Source: Asterionellopsis glacialis (Eukaryota; Bacillariophyta; Plagiogrammaphyceae; Rhaphoneidales; Asterionellopsidaceae). Taken from it: a DNA stretch of 10,195 nucleotides. A program made the translations under genes and the position numbers. The notes beneath the pieces were generated by a model. That model was not told the DNA's origin and searched no databases. It saw only the letters and a list, made by a program, of their open reading frames with translations. Of this stretch, positions 1-7,839 are shown in pieces. Within the stretch, counting starts at the first letter, position 1, and each line of letters opens with the position of its first letter. Location of the stretch: positions 1-10,195 of the forward strand of contig WKLE02001102.1 in NCBI GenBank assembly GCA_014885115.2, given 5' to 3'.

Positions 1-3000
1 TACAGCATGTTCACGTGCCATATCATCTTCTGTCATGCATGGATCAAATCCAAAAGATGGAATAGTTTGTCTTGTTCTTGTATACGGTCCAAGACGTTCA
101 TAGAGTTCTGTACCTTTTCGGATACGAACAAGACTTCCTGTTTCATTCACTTGAAGGATAGCAGGATTTACAAAGGGTTGTTTCATAACTTCATGAAGAT
201 TGGTTTCTTGTAATAATTGATAAATGACTGTGTCGTGTGCTTCGGGTGGTTCCCTATATTCTGTATAAATATCATGTTTGGTCCATTGACATAAATGACG
301 TAGAAATTTCATAGACATGAGGAGACACATGATTGTACCACCAATCAATAATGTCATCCAATACATGTACAAACTTGATTGGAAATAGGAACCAAGACTG
401 CTGCTGATGCTACTGTTGTTGGGACTCATGATGGGTAACAAGACAGATGCATAAATCATATTTTGATAAACTTGAACAGCATAGGTATGTGATAGTAGAG
501 GAAAACAAAAGGCAATATGTGCTGGTGTAAAGTGATTGATCTTGACAAAGGTTTCTAATCGAATACACCAACTATGGATACATGACATCATGGCAATTAA
601 AGATAGTCCAAATAAAACATGTATGGTATGACTCAGGATAGGGGGGTACTGTTGATAGGTAAAGTGATCTTGAAGGGTCGATTGAGCAATAGTTGCCACA
701 GCAACTAATGTCAAAGATGGTGCCGAGAGTTGCATCCAACATACGGGTACTGATATTTTGTAATTCCATGCTACTCGATACAAACTGTGATTGGAAACGG
801 CACAAGAATTAGTTCAACGAAAGATAAGAAACAAGAAAAAAAAGACATGATGGAATTCTAGCAAGGACAATCCCACTTTGTACAACTACTTACCTCACGA
901 GAAAAGTGGCCAGAAAGAATATGATACAAAGAAAGACGAGATATTTTCCAAGCTTGGGATGATACATCCAGCATTGGGTTGCAGCATGGGCAATACCAAT
1001 TGTATTGGGGAACCAACTTGGATCAGGTAAAGTACGGAATTTCACAATGGAAATATAGAGGAACCAGCAAGCCAAGGAGAAATGCATGGCTGCACTTGAA
1101 ACAGCAATGATTTCTCCAAATCGTTCATGTCCTCCAAAGAGTCTTACAAAAGTCATAAGGACAAGACCATACGGAGACGCCGTTGTTGGATTACTCAATT
1201 CGTCAGCTACGATGCGCCAAGCAAAAATACACTTGAGGAAAAGACCCGCAACTGTAAGTCCTGCTACGTAATCACAGAAATTGTGAAAATGTAAAGCACT
1301 TTGATATGTCTGATCTGTTGTGTCGCATTCATAGCAACCAAACATATCTGATGAAAGACAGGGCATTGATGCACTGCAGGCATCGTTGTGGACCATCATG
1401 AGTTGGAACCATATCATACCCATGAGCATCCAACAAAAACCTACAGCACCAAGAGTTGTGGGGAGATTTGCAATGAACATATCGGCAGTCCACACGGTAT
1501 CTTTTGCTTTCTGAGCTACCCAGGTCTTGGCATTTGAAAGTTTTTCAGCTCTCATTTCTTGGTCTCGAAGTGCTTGCTCAGCTTGATATTGTTCTTTCCA
1601 GAGAGCCATAAAGATTTCCTTTTCCTTTTCTAATTCTTTTATGCAGTCATTTCTCATTTCCTGCTCTTCCCGCTTACGACTTTTCCTCTAGAGAACGATT
1701 AAAAAAAGGGGGTGAAAAGATGAGAAAAATATATAACAAGATGAAGAGGGGTGGATCGAGCACCTCTTACCTTAACATGATGGTTCCGGATTTCTCGAGC
1801 ACTATTTGCTTTTCTATGTTGTTTCCTACTTTCTCGCACAAGTACAGCTTCCGATTTCTCTGCCTTAGAGTATAATTTAGTACGCTTTCTTTTGCGTTTT
1901 TTCTCCTTCTTTACCTTCTTCCTCTCTTTTTTCTTTCTTGGAGGAGTAGGATATCTATGAGAAATTTGTTTCAATTCTTCTTCAATATCAAATCTTGGTG
2001 GAAGAGGTGGTGGTGGAGGAGCAACGAATCTCCTCTGATCTTCTAGTGCTATATCATCCTTCTCTCCTGTACTATCTCCAGATGGAGTCCGACGATGTTG
2101 ATCAGTATCTCCCACCTGATCGAATTCTATATCCCATGATGGGCTTCTCCGGTGGTGTTTAGGTCTTGTGAGAAGTAAATCATCGGGAGAGGCATGCATC
2201 GATGACCCCCATTCGTGCCGTCTACTCGAAATGAACAAACGTACTGGAGAAGTAGGGTCGCCTTCGGGAGTTAAATCCTCTCGTATTGGACTATGTGGCG
2301 CTTTATCCATTGAGTTATAGGAAGCTGGTGGACTTTTCTTGTTTGGACGTGAGGACCGCGAAAGTGGTGGCCTCGTAGTATGTGGCATCTTCTTGTCTTG
2401 ATCACTTGAGCGTTGTATTTCCTCAGATGATTCACTTTTACTGTATCCCCAATCGTCATCTGATATAGCAGAAAGAGCCTTTTTTGACAGTGGAACCGAG
2501 TGCGGTTTCAAGGGGCTAGTTACCGATGGATGTGAACGGTAGTTCTTCATGGTGTGTGGCGTACTTAGTGGATGATGATGTTGATGAAGCCGTTCCTTAT
2601 CTTTCATGGCTTTTTGGAGGAACCGCTGATTTTTTTCATGATACTCGTCAGCAAAATCATCCATTGATTTCTCTTTCCATGTAAAACACCAAATTAAATT
2701 CTCCATGACACCCCGATTGCGCTGGGGAGTTTCGTGTACTTTGTGATCTCCAAAGTTTGTTCCGACAGATGCCTTTTCTGGTCTATATTGATCATGAGGA
2801 CTTTTTGTTGTATCTACCGGAAGATATAGATTCTGTTTTTTTGGCGATAATGGGAATGATAGAACTTTTTGTTTTTCGGTCGTGGGTGTGTTGAGTATGT
2901 TACTTTCCAAATTTTCGAGGACATCTCTGGGAGATTCCTGTACTTCTTCGTTTTGAGGGGGTGATTTACCGCTTTCTTCCCGATATTTTAAAACCACAAA

Positions 3001-3048
3001 CTTTTCAGGTTTGACACTAATGGTGTCACTGTTCGATATGCGGCTCAT
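1..3048 (-). CDS. SLAC1/TehA-like (TDT family) anion channel or transporter with long disordered N-tail; three exons, C-terminus cut by window edge
   Basis: Spliced as exon 1 3048-1771, exon 2 1687-894 and exon 3 784-1, giving 952 residues with no stop at the edge. The start is the first ATG after an in-frame TAA two codons upstream. Residues 1-426 are low-complexity with many SP/TP sites, a poly-Pro run (344-351) and a Lys/Arg run (371-391). Residues 427-490 are charged and probably helical. About ten hydrophobic segments follow between about 502 and 853. Family-like features are PDPSWFPNTIGI (646-657), the VPVCWMQLSAPS segment (703-714), and FTPAHIAFCFPL (776-787), which resembles the late-helix FPL motif. 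TDT proteins move small anions (chloride, nitrate, malate, sulfite) across membranes. The substrate and membrane here cannot be read from sequence. A soluble tail of at least 95 residues follows the last helix. The family call rests on remembered motifs and helix count, not on a search. Confidence 0.72.
785..893 (-). other. Intron 2 of the TDT-family gene (109 bp)
   Basis: The donor is GTGAG|GTAAGT and the acceptor CCAATCACAG|TTTG on the minus strand. The intron splits a Ser codon (AG/T). Splicing extends a membrane helix (LVFLCIIFFLATFLVS) directly into LYRVAWNYK and opens 261 further codons, whereas reading through meets TAA within the donor. Confidence 0.85.
1688..1770 (-). other. Intron 1 of the TDT-family gene (83 bp)
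   Basis: On the minus strand the donor is AAG|GTAAGAG and the acceptor is a pyrimidine-rich tract ending TCTCTAG|AGG. The intron is phase 0. Removing it joins the basic end of the tail to the charged linker and skips the stop at 1699 and an in-frame TAG at the acceptor. Splicing here is inferred from the signals and from frame continuity. Confidence 0.8.
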
Positions 3049-3090
3049 AATTTAGAATGGGAAATAAAGAAATTCTAGCCTTTTTTGCTA

Positions 3091-3097
3091 ATTTATA
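3091..3097 (-). promoter_or_regulatory. Possible TATA-like element of the TDT-family gene
   Basis: TATAAAT on the minus strand lies about 45 bp before the ATG at 3048, which would leave a short leader. AT-rich sequence makes chance matches common, so this is only a candidate. Confidence 0.25.
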
Positions 3098-3640
3098 CGA
3101 TTGAAACACTTCGTTATTGTCCGATCTGTCGTCTGATTAGAAACATGCATGTATGGATAACATGCGAAGCCGATGGTTCGAGGGCTAGAATGGTTTCTTT
3201 ATCTGTTGACGTACTTGGTCACCGTTTCGAGCTCACGCGTTTCTTGTGTGACCTTTTTTTGGTTTTACGATACCGGTATCAAGGATGTAAAGGCGATACG
3301 ATTCAGTCATGGTGTGTTGAAGAGGAGAGATGTCGAAAAATGTGGTGAAAAAGTACCGGAACAAAAACTAATTTGGCTTCTGATAATTTTGAAATAATAT
3401 TTCTAGTTCACGTATATATTCATTTAAAATCGATAAGTGCAACTCCGACTGGTCTTTCGGGAAAGGCTCCACAAAATCTTGAAAATGCACCCGTTAGAAA
3501 AGTCGGGTTAATTAAAAATGCGTTCTTGCTGACTTAGTAGCAACAATTGTCATATCCTTAGTAATATCTCTCCTTCAGCACAACACACATGATATATCGG
3601 GCATCTTTTTGTGGACACGCAAACAAAAAGATACCATTTC

Positions 3641-3702
3641 TTGGTACCCGGTACAGGTACGTGCCAGTACAGGATCAGTACCGTAGGACCAAAGTACCTG
3701 TA
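3641..3702. repeat. GTAC-dense segment with 9-bp inverted repeat
   Basis: Six GTAC tetramers fall within about 60 bp. TACAGGTAC (3652-3660) is the exact reverse complement of GTACCTGTA (3694-3702), with a 33-bp spacer that itself contains GTACAGGATCAGTAC. The function is unknown. It could be part of a dispersed non-coding repeat or a binding-site cluster. Confidence 0.6.
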
Positions 3703-3901
3703 TGATATCCAAGGTAGAAAACCTACGAGAAAATACAGTCTGTATCGTACCTTACTGTTGTCATATTACTAGGGCAAACACTACCTCTTACCTTATCCTC
3801 CTGGTCGTGACTGGCTCGTTGCGTCTAGGAACCATCAAAAGGACCTACAAGAACATAACATTCAGTAACGGTACGTACGCTGGATACCAATTGTTACATA
3901 T

Positions 3902-3920
3902 AGGACTACCAGGTAGTCCT
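3902..3920. repeat. Perfect 19-bp palindrome AGGACTACC-A-GGTAGTCCT
   Basis: Two exact 9-bp arms are separated by one base. Its core, CTACCAGGTAGTC (3906-3918), recurs exactly at 7358-7370 in the next intergenic region. It could be a cruciform, a protein dimer site or a fragment of a dispersed repeat. Confidence 0.7.
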
Positions 3921-4162
3921 GTACTCCACACGCATCAAACGCCTGACTCCCTGACACAAAATCTGTCAATTTGGTGAGCAGCCAAATCAGGAAGTTGTGT
4001 TGCTATCTTCCGTCAGTAACGACGATAAATTGTGGTTGAAGTAGCACTCACTCACTATTTCAAGTTTTAGTCAACCCTTTTGGATCGCTAAAAGAAGGGA
4101 GAAAAACCATATCTCGACACGCGTAAAAACGGTGCACGCACAGATAGAGAGCACAGACGGTG

Positions 4163-5383
4163 ATGCTTGTAGCTGTTGTGGAGCTACCTGAAACTTTTAC
4201 TAATGAAGATGGCCGTCGTTTGAAAAAAGTTCGAGTAACGGAGAGTAACTGTACAGGGCGAACGCTTCGTCTTGCAATATTGAATGAAATTCATTCGGAA
4301 GACAGTAATGATCATAATTACGACAGCATTGAAGTGGATATTTACCATGAACAAAAAGGAGACTTTGTGTCATTGCTCGAAGAGTCTATCGTAGAGACCA
4401 GCATTGCCAACAAATTTGGAAATCGTGTTCGATGTACATTACATGAAAAACCAAAGGAAGACCCTAATGACGGTAATTCATCACATTTCCCTGCCATTAT
4501 GGGGCGTTTTTATGCCTTTGATGCGGAGAATGGAATGGAAATAGCAGGAAAGCGTGTGTTTGTCAATGAAAGAGGTGACCTCCAAGATGCAGGAACTGGA
4601 GTGAATGTTTGGGACAGTGCTATTCTTTTGTAAGTCTATGAAAATTTTGATTGAATTATTGATAGACACTTTCGCTATCACTGTATGTGAACTCAAGGAA
4701 TTTTTGCTGTTGTATAATGGATATTATTTTAGAGCTCGATACCTTGAGAAGCGACCAGATATTGTAAGTGTAGTGACGTATTTGGCAGCGATCTTTTTTT
4801 CCTTTCTTGGTTGGATAAGGACTCATCTATCCCCATTTTCAACTTCTTTTTTCAGGTGAAAGGGAAACGAATTCTTGAATTAGGATCCGGTTGTGGTTTA
4901 CTTGGTATTGTAGCAGGTATACTTGGAGCTAAGCAAGTAGTGATGACTGATTTACCATACGCGTTACCATTGATGAAATTGAATGCTAAGCACCATAATG
5001 ATGATATGGTTTCCTCTGGGTGTGAACAAGTTGAATGTGTAGAATGTGATTGGTTTAATCCTAAATCCATGTCGGATTTGGGATCAGTAATAACCATGAA
5101 GCAGCATAAGGACGAACAGTGGCAAGCAGATGTCCTTTTGGTTGCAGACTGTGTCTGGCTACATGAATTAGTTGCACCGCTATTGGCAACACTACGAAAA
5201 ATTGTACAAGAGGCTACAAATCCTCTATTGGTAGTAGTTTCCTTTCAGCGTCGCGCAGCTAAAACGCACGAGGCATTTTGGAATGGTTTACGATCTATTT
5301 TTTCTTGTGTGGATGAAGTGGATACTGCTTCCCTTGGTTTGGAAAAACCAGATGTAATATATTTACTTGAATGTAGCCGCTAG
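4163..5383 (+). CDS. METTL21-like (Methyltransf_16) SAM-dependent methyltransferase, probably a protein-lysine methyltransferase; three exons
   Basis: Exons 4163-4629, 4733-4763 and 4856-5383 give 341 residues. The start is the ATG at 4163; the codon before it is GTG and is not a plausible eukaryotic start. The N-terminal ~140 residues are family-variable, although GRFYAFD and AGKRVFVNE look conserved. The seven-beta-strand fold follows. GTGVNVWDSAILLARYLE (144-161) is the hallmark pre-motif. GKRILELGSGCGLLGI (169-184) is SAM motif I. TDLPYALPLMKLN (197-209) is the acidic strand-2 region with D198. ADCVWLHELV (263-272) is the post-II motif, where relatives carry DxxY or DxVW. VVSFQRR and the final YLLECSR match the late strands. 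Known relatives methylate lysines in eEF1A, VCP, Hsp70 and similar proteins, usually in the cytosol. The substrate here is unknown, and older annotations may call it nicotinamide N-methyltransferase-like. Confidence 0.88.
4630..4732 (+). other. Intron 1 of the methyltransferase gene (103 bp)
   Basis: The donor is TTTT|GTAAGT and the acceptor TATTTTAG|AGCTCG. It interrupts a Leu codon (TT/A). Retention gives an immediate TAA at 4631, within the donor. Splicing restores the conserved ILLARYLE motif. Confidence 0.88.
4764..4855 (+). other. Intron 2 of the methyltransferase gene (92 bp)
   Basis: The donor is ATT|GTAAGTG and the acceptor a T-rich tract ending TTTTTTCAG|GTGAAAGGG. It is phase 0 and its length is not a multiple of three. 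Splicing joins RPDI to VKGKRILELG, restoring the run into SAM motif I. Confidence 0.88.
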
Positions 5384-5792
5384 AGAGGTTAATAGTTTGT
5401 TTATCCATAAAATTAGTCTTGTTCTCTCCTCACCAAGGGGCATATCGGTAGACAAAACCTTGACTAAAAGAATAGATAATACTCGTGCACTTTTTCAAAT
5501 TCTTCTGCTTCATAGTGGTGTCAGGCATTTGATATTGTCTATTTCTCGTGTGACATATTTGATTGTCAATTGCTCAAACAAAACATGACATCCATTGGTG
5601 AGTCACAGACAGTATAAAATAGTACTTCAACTGGTAGACAGGCTGTGTTTTTATTTTGGGAATCTTGTGCGTTTTGCTCCAGTAGTAGGTTATTGTTCCT
5701 GCTATATACATACTACGTCTTGAAACTCCTCTTTATAGTTTTGCTTCCAAAGTAGAGACCCTTTTTTGTTTCTGACGAAAGCTTTTTCATTT

Positions 5793-5948
5793 CTAATATT
5801 TTATACTCGTAGTAGAGGAATATTTATAGTAATTAATCCCACATTCAGAACAAGGATGGCACTCTGAAAAGTTTACCCCCTTTGTTTTGTTGCCCCTCGA
5901 ATCGTGCTTGACGCATGAAATACAAGTATCAGTATTTCTGAAATTCAT
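5793..5948 (-). CDS. Candidate Cys-rich mini-protein or zinc-binding exon remnant (51 aa)
   Basis: The ATG-initiated frame of 51 codons, below usual ORF cut-offs, contains CISC (9-12) and CHPCSEC (30-36). This gives C-x2-C-x17-C-x2-C-x2-C, a spacing that could bind zinc. It ends with a Tyr/Ser/Thr-rich tail. I do not recognise the family. It could be a small zinc protein, the last exon of a lost gene (TTTCAG four codons after the ATG would serve as an acceptor), a remnant of a transposase Cys-rich tail such as those of piggyBac-type elements, or chance. An in-frame TAA lies upstream of the ATG, and no supporting neighbour was found. Confidence 0.2.
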   Translation of the reverse strand: MNFRNTDTCISCVKHDSRGNKTKGVNFSECHPCSECGINYYKYSSTTSIKY

Positions 5949-6478
5949 TTTTTGTGAGTCCCAATGATACACGTAGAGAAATTATGTGTCACATTACAAT
6001 GTAGCCCATCATTCGTCTACCTTACAGAGTAGATATATACTCCTCTACGGTGCTATCCTTTGTATATTTTGTGATTGTTGGTATGACGTTGGGAAAGAAA
6101 TCTGACAAGAAAAGATCTTGATTGCTGCTTGTGCCTTGTGGGACCAGTAGTAATGAACAATATTATGTAGTCTGCCACGTGAGTTTTCCATTTTAAAATA
6201 AGAAAATTTCCTGGCAGGTAATGCACGTACCATGTACAGGACTGTCTGCACGGGTGTATTGTTGTAAGATTACAGTCTTCATTCAACATTCAACCAACTT
6301 GGAGCTGTGATTTGGTCGTGATCCTACAAAGTACTTACTGATTAATTGGCGCTACATGAGAATTTCCGTCTCTATTATTAGTATTGTTTCCAAACTGTAA
6401 TGAATTGTGCAATTTTTTTTGTTTTCAAGATTATAATTACTTTTGATGTACGTAGTTTTGGTCTTGGGGACTTCCAAA

Positions 6479-6490
6479 CTCTAGCTAGAG
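6479..6490. repeat. 12-bp perfect palindrome CTCTAGCTAGAG
   Basis: It is self-complementary over 12 bases in a non-coding stretch and is followed by a GTAGAGAGAGA purine run. It could be a factor-binding site, but an isolated 12-bp palindrome can arise by chance. Confidence 0.4.
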
Positions 6491-6892
6491 GTAGAGAGAG
6501 ACTCCCACCTATTCATACCTGGTAAATAGTAGCAGGATTAGGTCCGAGTTCTCTTCATTTCTTTACTTTCGAAAAAACAGTTTTCGATCGTGCGTATCGT
6601 TCGATTATATCAGAAAAAAGTGAAAGGATGATTCGCTTTGCATGTTTTCGCTACAGTAAACAAAGTATTACTAAAATCAATACCTTGATTTATATAACAG
6701 CACAATCGAATGATAGGCGGACGAGCATTATTTTTGGACTATTGTCGGATCAATCGCAGTATGAAAGAGGGGTGTTCTACGTCCTTTTTGGTACACCAGA
6801 CACACCACATTTTTTAGGTATTTTTGTAGTAGTATATATTGCAAAGAACAAAAGAGATAAATTTGTCCAAAGATGGTTTTCTGAGAATACGT

Positions 6893-6916
6893 CATCCAAA
6901 AGAATTCCTTTGGATG
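6893..6916. repeat. 24-bp near-perfect palindrome centred on GAATTC
   Basis: CATCCAAA (6893-6900) and TTTGGATG (6909-6916) are exact inverted arms. The inner GAATTC continues the symmetry, leaving a single mismatched pair (A/C). It lies inside the unconvincing 108-codon frame and may explain open frames on both strands locally. Confidence 0.55.
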
Positions 6917-7193
6917 CTTTCGATCAAGATCGGAAATTGTGTCAATTCGTTTGAGAATCGTCATACTAAACCTGAAATTCGTTTTCTCAAGTAGTCCCGA
7001 CAGAATGAAGATGTCCAGCTAATACATAATTTAGTATGACATTTTGAAATTGAAAAGCCCTTAATTGAGAGTTGTGGGGGAGTAATACTCATGTCCGTAT
7101 ACTTTCCAGAAAGGCTGCCACATCTAACACTGACTAGAACTATGGCTATAGACGTACGGTACCGTAGCAGGCGGATCTCTAGAACTGTACCGG

Positions 7194-7227
7194 TAGGTCC
7201 TAGAGCTCCTAGCTCCTTTAGGACCTA
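7194..7227. repeat. Nested inverted repeat (potential hairpin)
   Basis: TAGGTCCTA (7194-7202) and TAGGACCTA (7219-7227) are exact 9-bp inverted arms. The spacer contains a second inverted pair, GAGCT (7203-7207) and AGCTC (7211-7215). Just upstream is the 10-bp palindrome ACGGTACCGT and further GTAC sites, as in the region near 3650. Confidence 0.6.
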
Positions 7228-7357
7228 ACGAGAGCAATGTTCTATTCTCATGTCGTCACCCAATCTGTTTCTATCTAAACCACATCTCTTCATCTCATGA
7301 ATATGCAAGAAAAGTATTTTTTCTAGAGGCAGTAAATAATTATAGTCAAGGCGGTGG

Positions 7358-7370
7358 CTACCAGGTAGTC
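7358..7370. repeat. Second copy of the intergenic motif CTACCAGGTAGTC
   Basis: The 13 bases are identical to 3906-3918. Here the flanking arms are degraded (GG on the left, TC on the right), so the full 19-bp palindrome is not kept. Confidence 0.55.
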
Positions 7371-7799
7371 TCAATCAAGGCTGTTTCGATACTGATTGTC
7401 CGTGAAACACAGTTACGAATTCGGCGACAAGACGATATTTCTAACTTGAAGAAGTGTCCACGTGTTATTTCGAAGCCGATTCTGTTTTGTTTTTTTTTGG
7501 TTCTCTCCAATAAAAACAAAAAAACTAGAAACGGCGAGATTCTCATTGTTTAGCATTCCTTTGGTTTTTCATCATTGCAACTCAATCTTATCTTGTTTGG
7601 TGCTGTGCTGGGCTTTGAAAAAGCGGCCATTGCCGCCTATGAAATACACACTTTGCTAGACTCTTGAGAGAGTGTCCAAGTCTTTGTTCGTGTATAATCC
7701 CAACTTTTTGGAAAAAAAAGTTCGCAGCAGTTGCAAAAGTCCATCGTATTTTCTGTAATATTGAAAGAGGAGAAAGATTACACAATCATATCACTCACA

Positions 7800-7820
7800 C
7801 AGCAACAACAGCAACAACAA
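7800..7820 (+). repeat. CAA/CAG trinucleotide tract in the leader of the TPR gene
   Basis: Seven CAR units (CAG and CAA) lie 20 bp before the start codon. CAA-rich leaders are usually unstructured and often favour ribosome scanning in eukaryotes; that role here is inference. Confidence 0.7.
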
Positions 7821-7839
7821 AGATAATCTAGAGGCCATC

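Larger units (their letters stand above)
3049..4162. other. Divergent intergenic region between the TDT-family and methyltransferase genes
   Basis: It must hold the promoters of both flanking genes. The open frames in it are short, overlap one another and show no recognisable domain. The longest (3702-3977, plus strand, 91 codons) runs through the palindromic repeats and is not credible as a gene. The notable content is the GTAC-dense module and the 19-bp palindrome listed separately. No tRNA or other structured RNA gene was recognised. Confidence 0.6.
5384..7839. other. Long intergenic region (about 2.4 kb) without a convincing gene
   Basis: The first few hundred bases are presumably the methyltransferase 3' UTR, and the last few hundred the leader and promoter of the TPR gene. 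Open frames exist but overlap on both strands and have no recognised domain. The longest is 6628-6954 (plus, 108 codons), opposed by 6728-6964 (minus, 78 codons). Distinct items within it are a Cys-rich mini-ORF, palindromes at 6479, 6893 and 7194, and a motif copy at 7358. A decayed mobile element is possible but not shown. Confidence 0.55.

Noticed and set aside
572..805. 77-codon minus-strand frame
   Set aside because: It is an out-of-frame reading of exon 3 of the channel gene and runs through the intron 2 acceptor; the spliced frame restores family motifs.
2271..2459. 62-codon minus-strand frame
   Set aside because: A shadow frame of the low-complexity tail exon.
3172..3190. GGTTCGAGG resembling a tRNA T-loop
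   Set aside because: The flanking bases do not pair as a T-stem and no matching anticodon or D-arm lies upstream.
3205..3212. TGACGTAC resembling a cAMP/CO2-responsive element
   Set aside because: A single copy of a short motif; a similar one lies inside an intron, so there is no support for regulation.
3085..3397. Two overlapping plus-strand frames upstream of the channel gene
   Set aside because: They overlap each other, have no recognised domain, and sit where the divergent promoter should be.
3702..3977. 91-codon plus-strand frame
   Set aside because: It begins inside one inverted repeat and spans another palindrome; composition is non-coding-like and no family was recognised.
4160..4162. 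GTG as start of the methyltransferase
   Set aside because: The next codon is ATG and eukaryotic initiation at GTG is not expected, so the start was moved to 4163.
4811..4855. Upstream ATG making exon 3 a stand-alone gene
   Set aside because: The extra codons are the T-rich end of intron 2; splicing restores the conserved motif before SAM motif I.
6045..6289. Two overlapping minus-strand frames of 68 and 78 codons
   Set aside because: They overlap in different frames with no domain, and I could not join either convincingly to the Cys-rich mini-ORF by splice sites.
6628..6964. 108-codon plus-strand frame opposed by a 78-codon minus-strand frame
   Set aside because: Neither shows a domain or coding-like composition, and a near-palindrome inside helps keep both strands open. 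It remains possible but unsupported.
7462..7785. Opposing frames upstream of the TPR gene
   Set aside because: Phe/Ser-rich translation of T-rich DNA in a probable promoter region; no recognised features.
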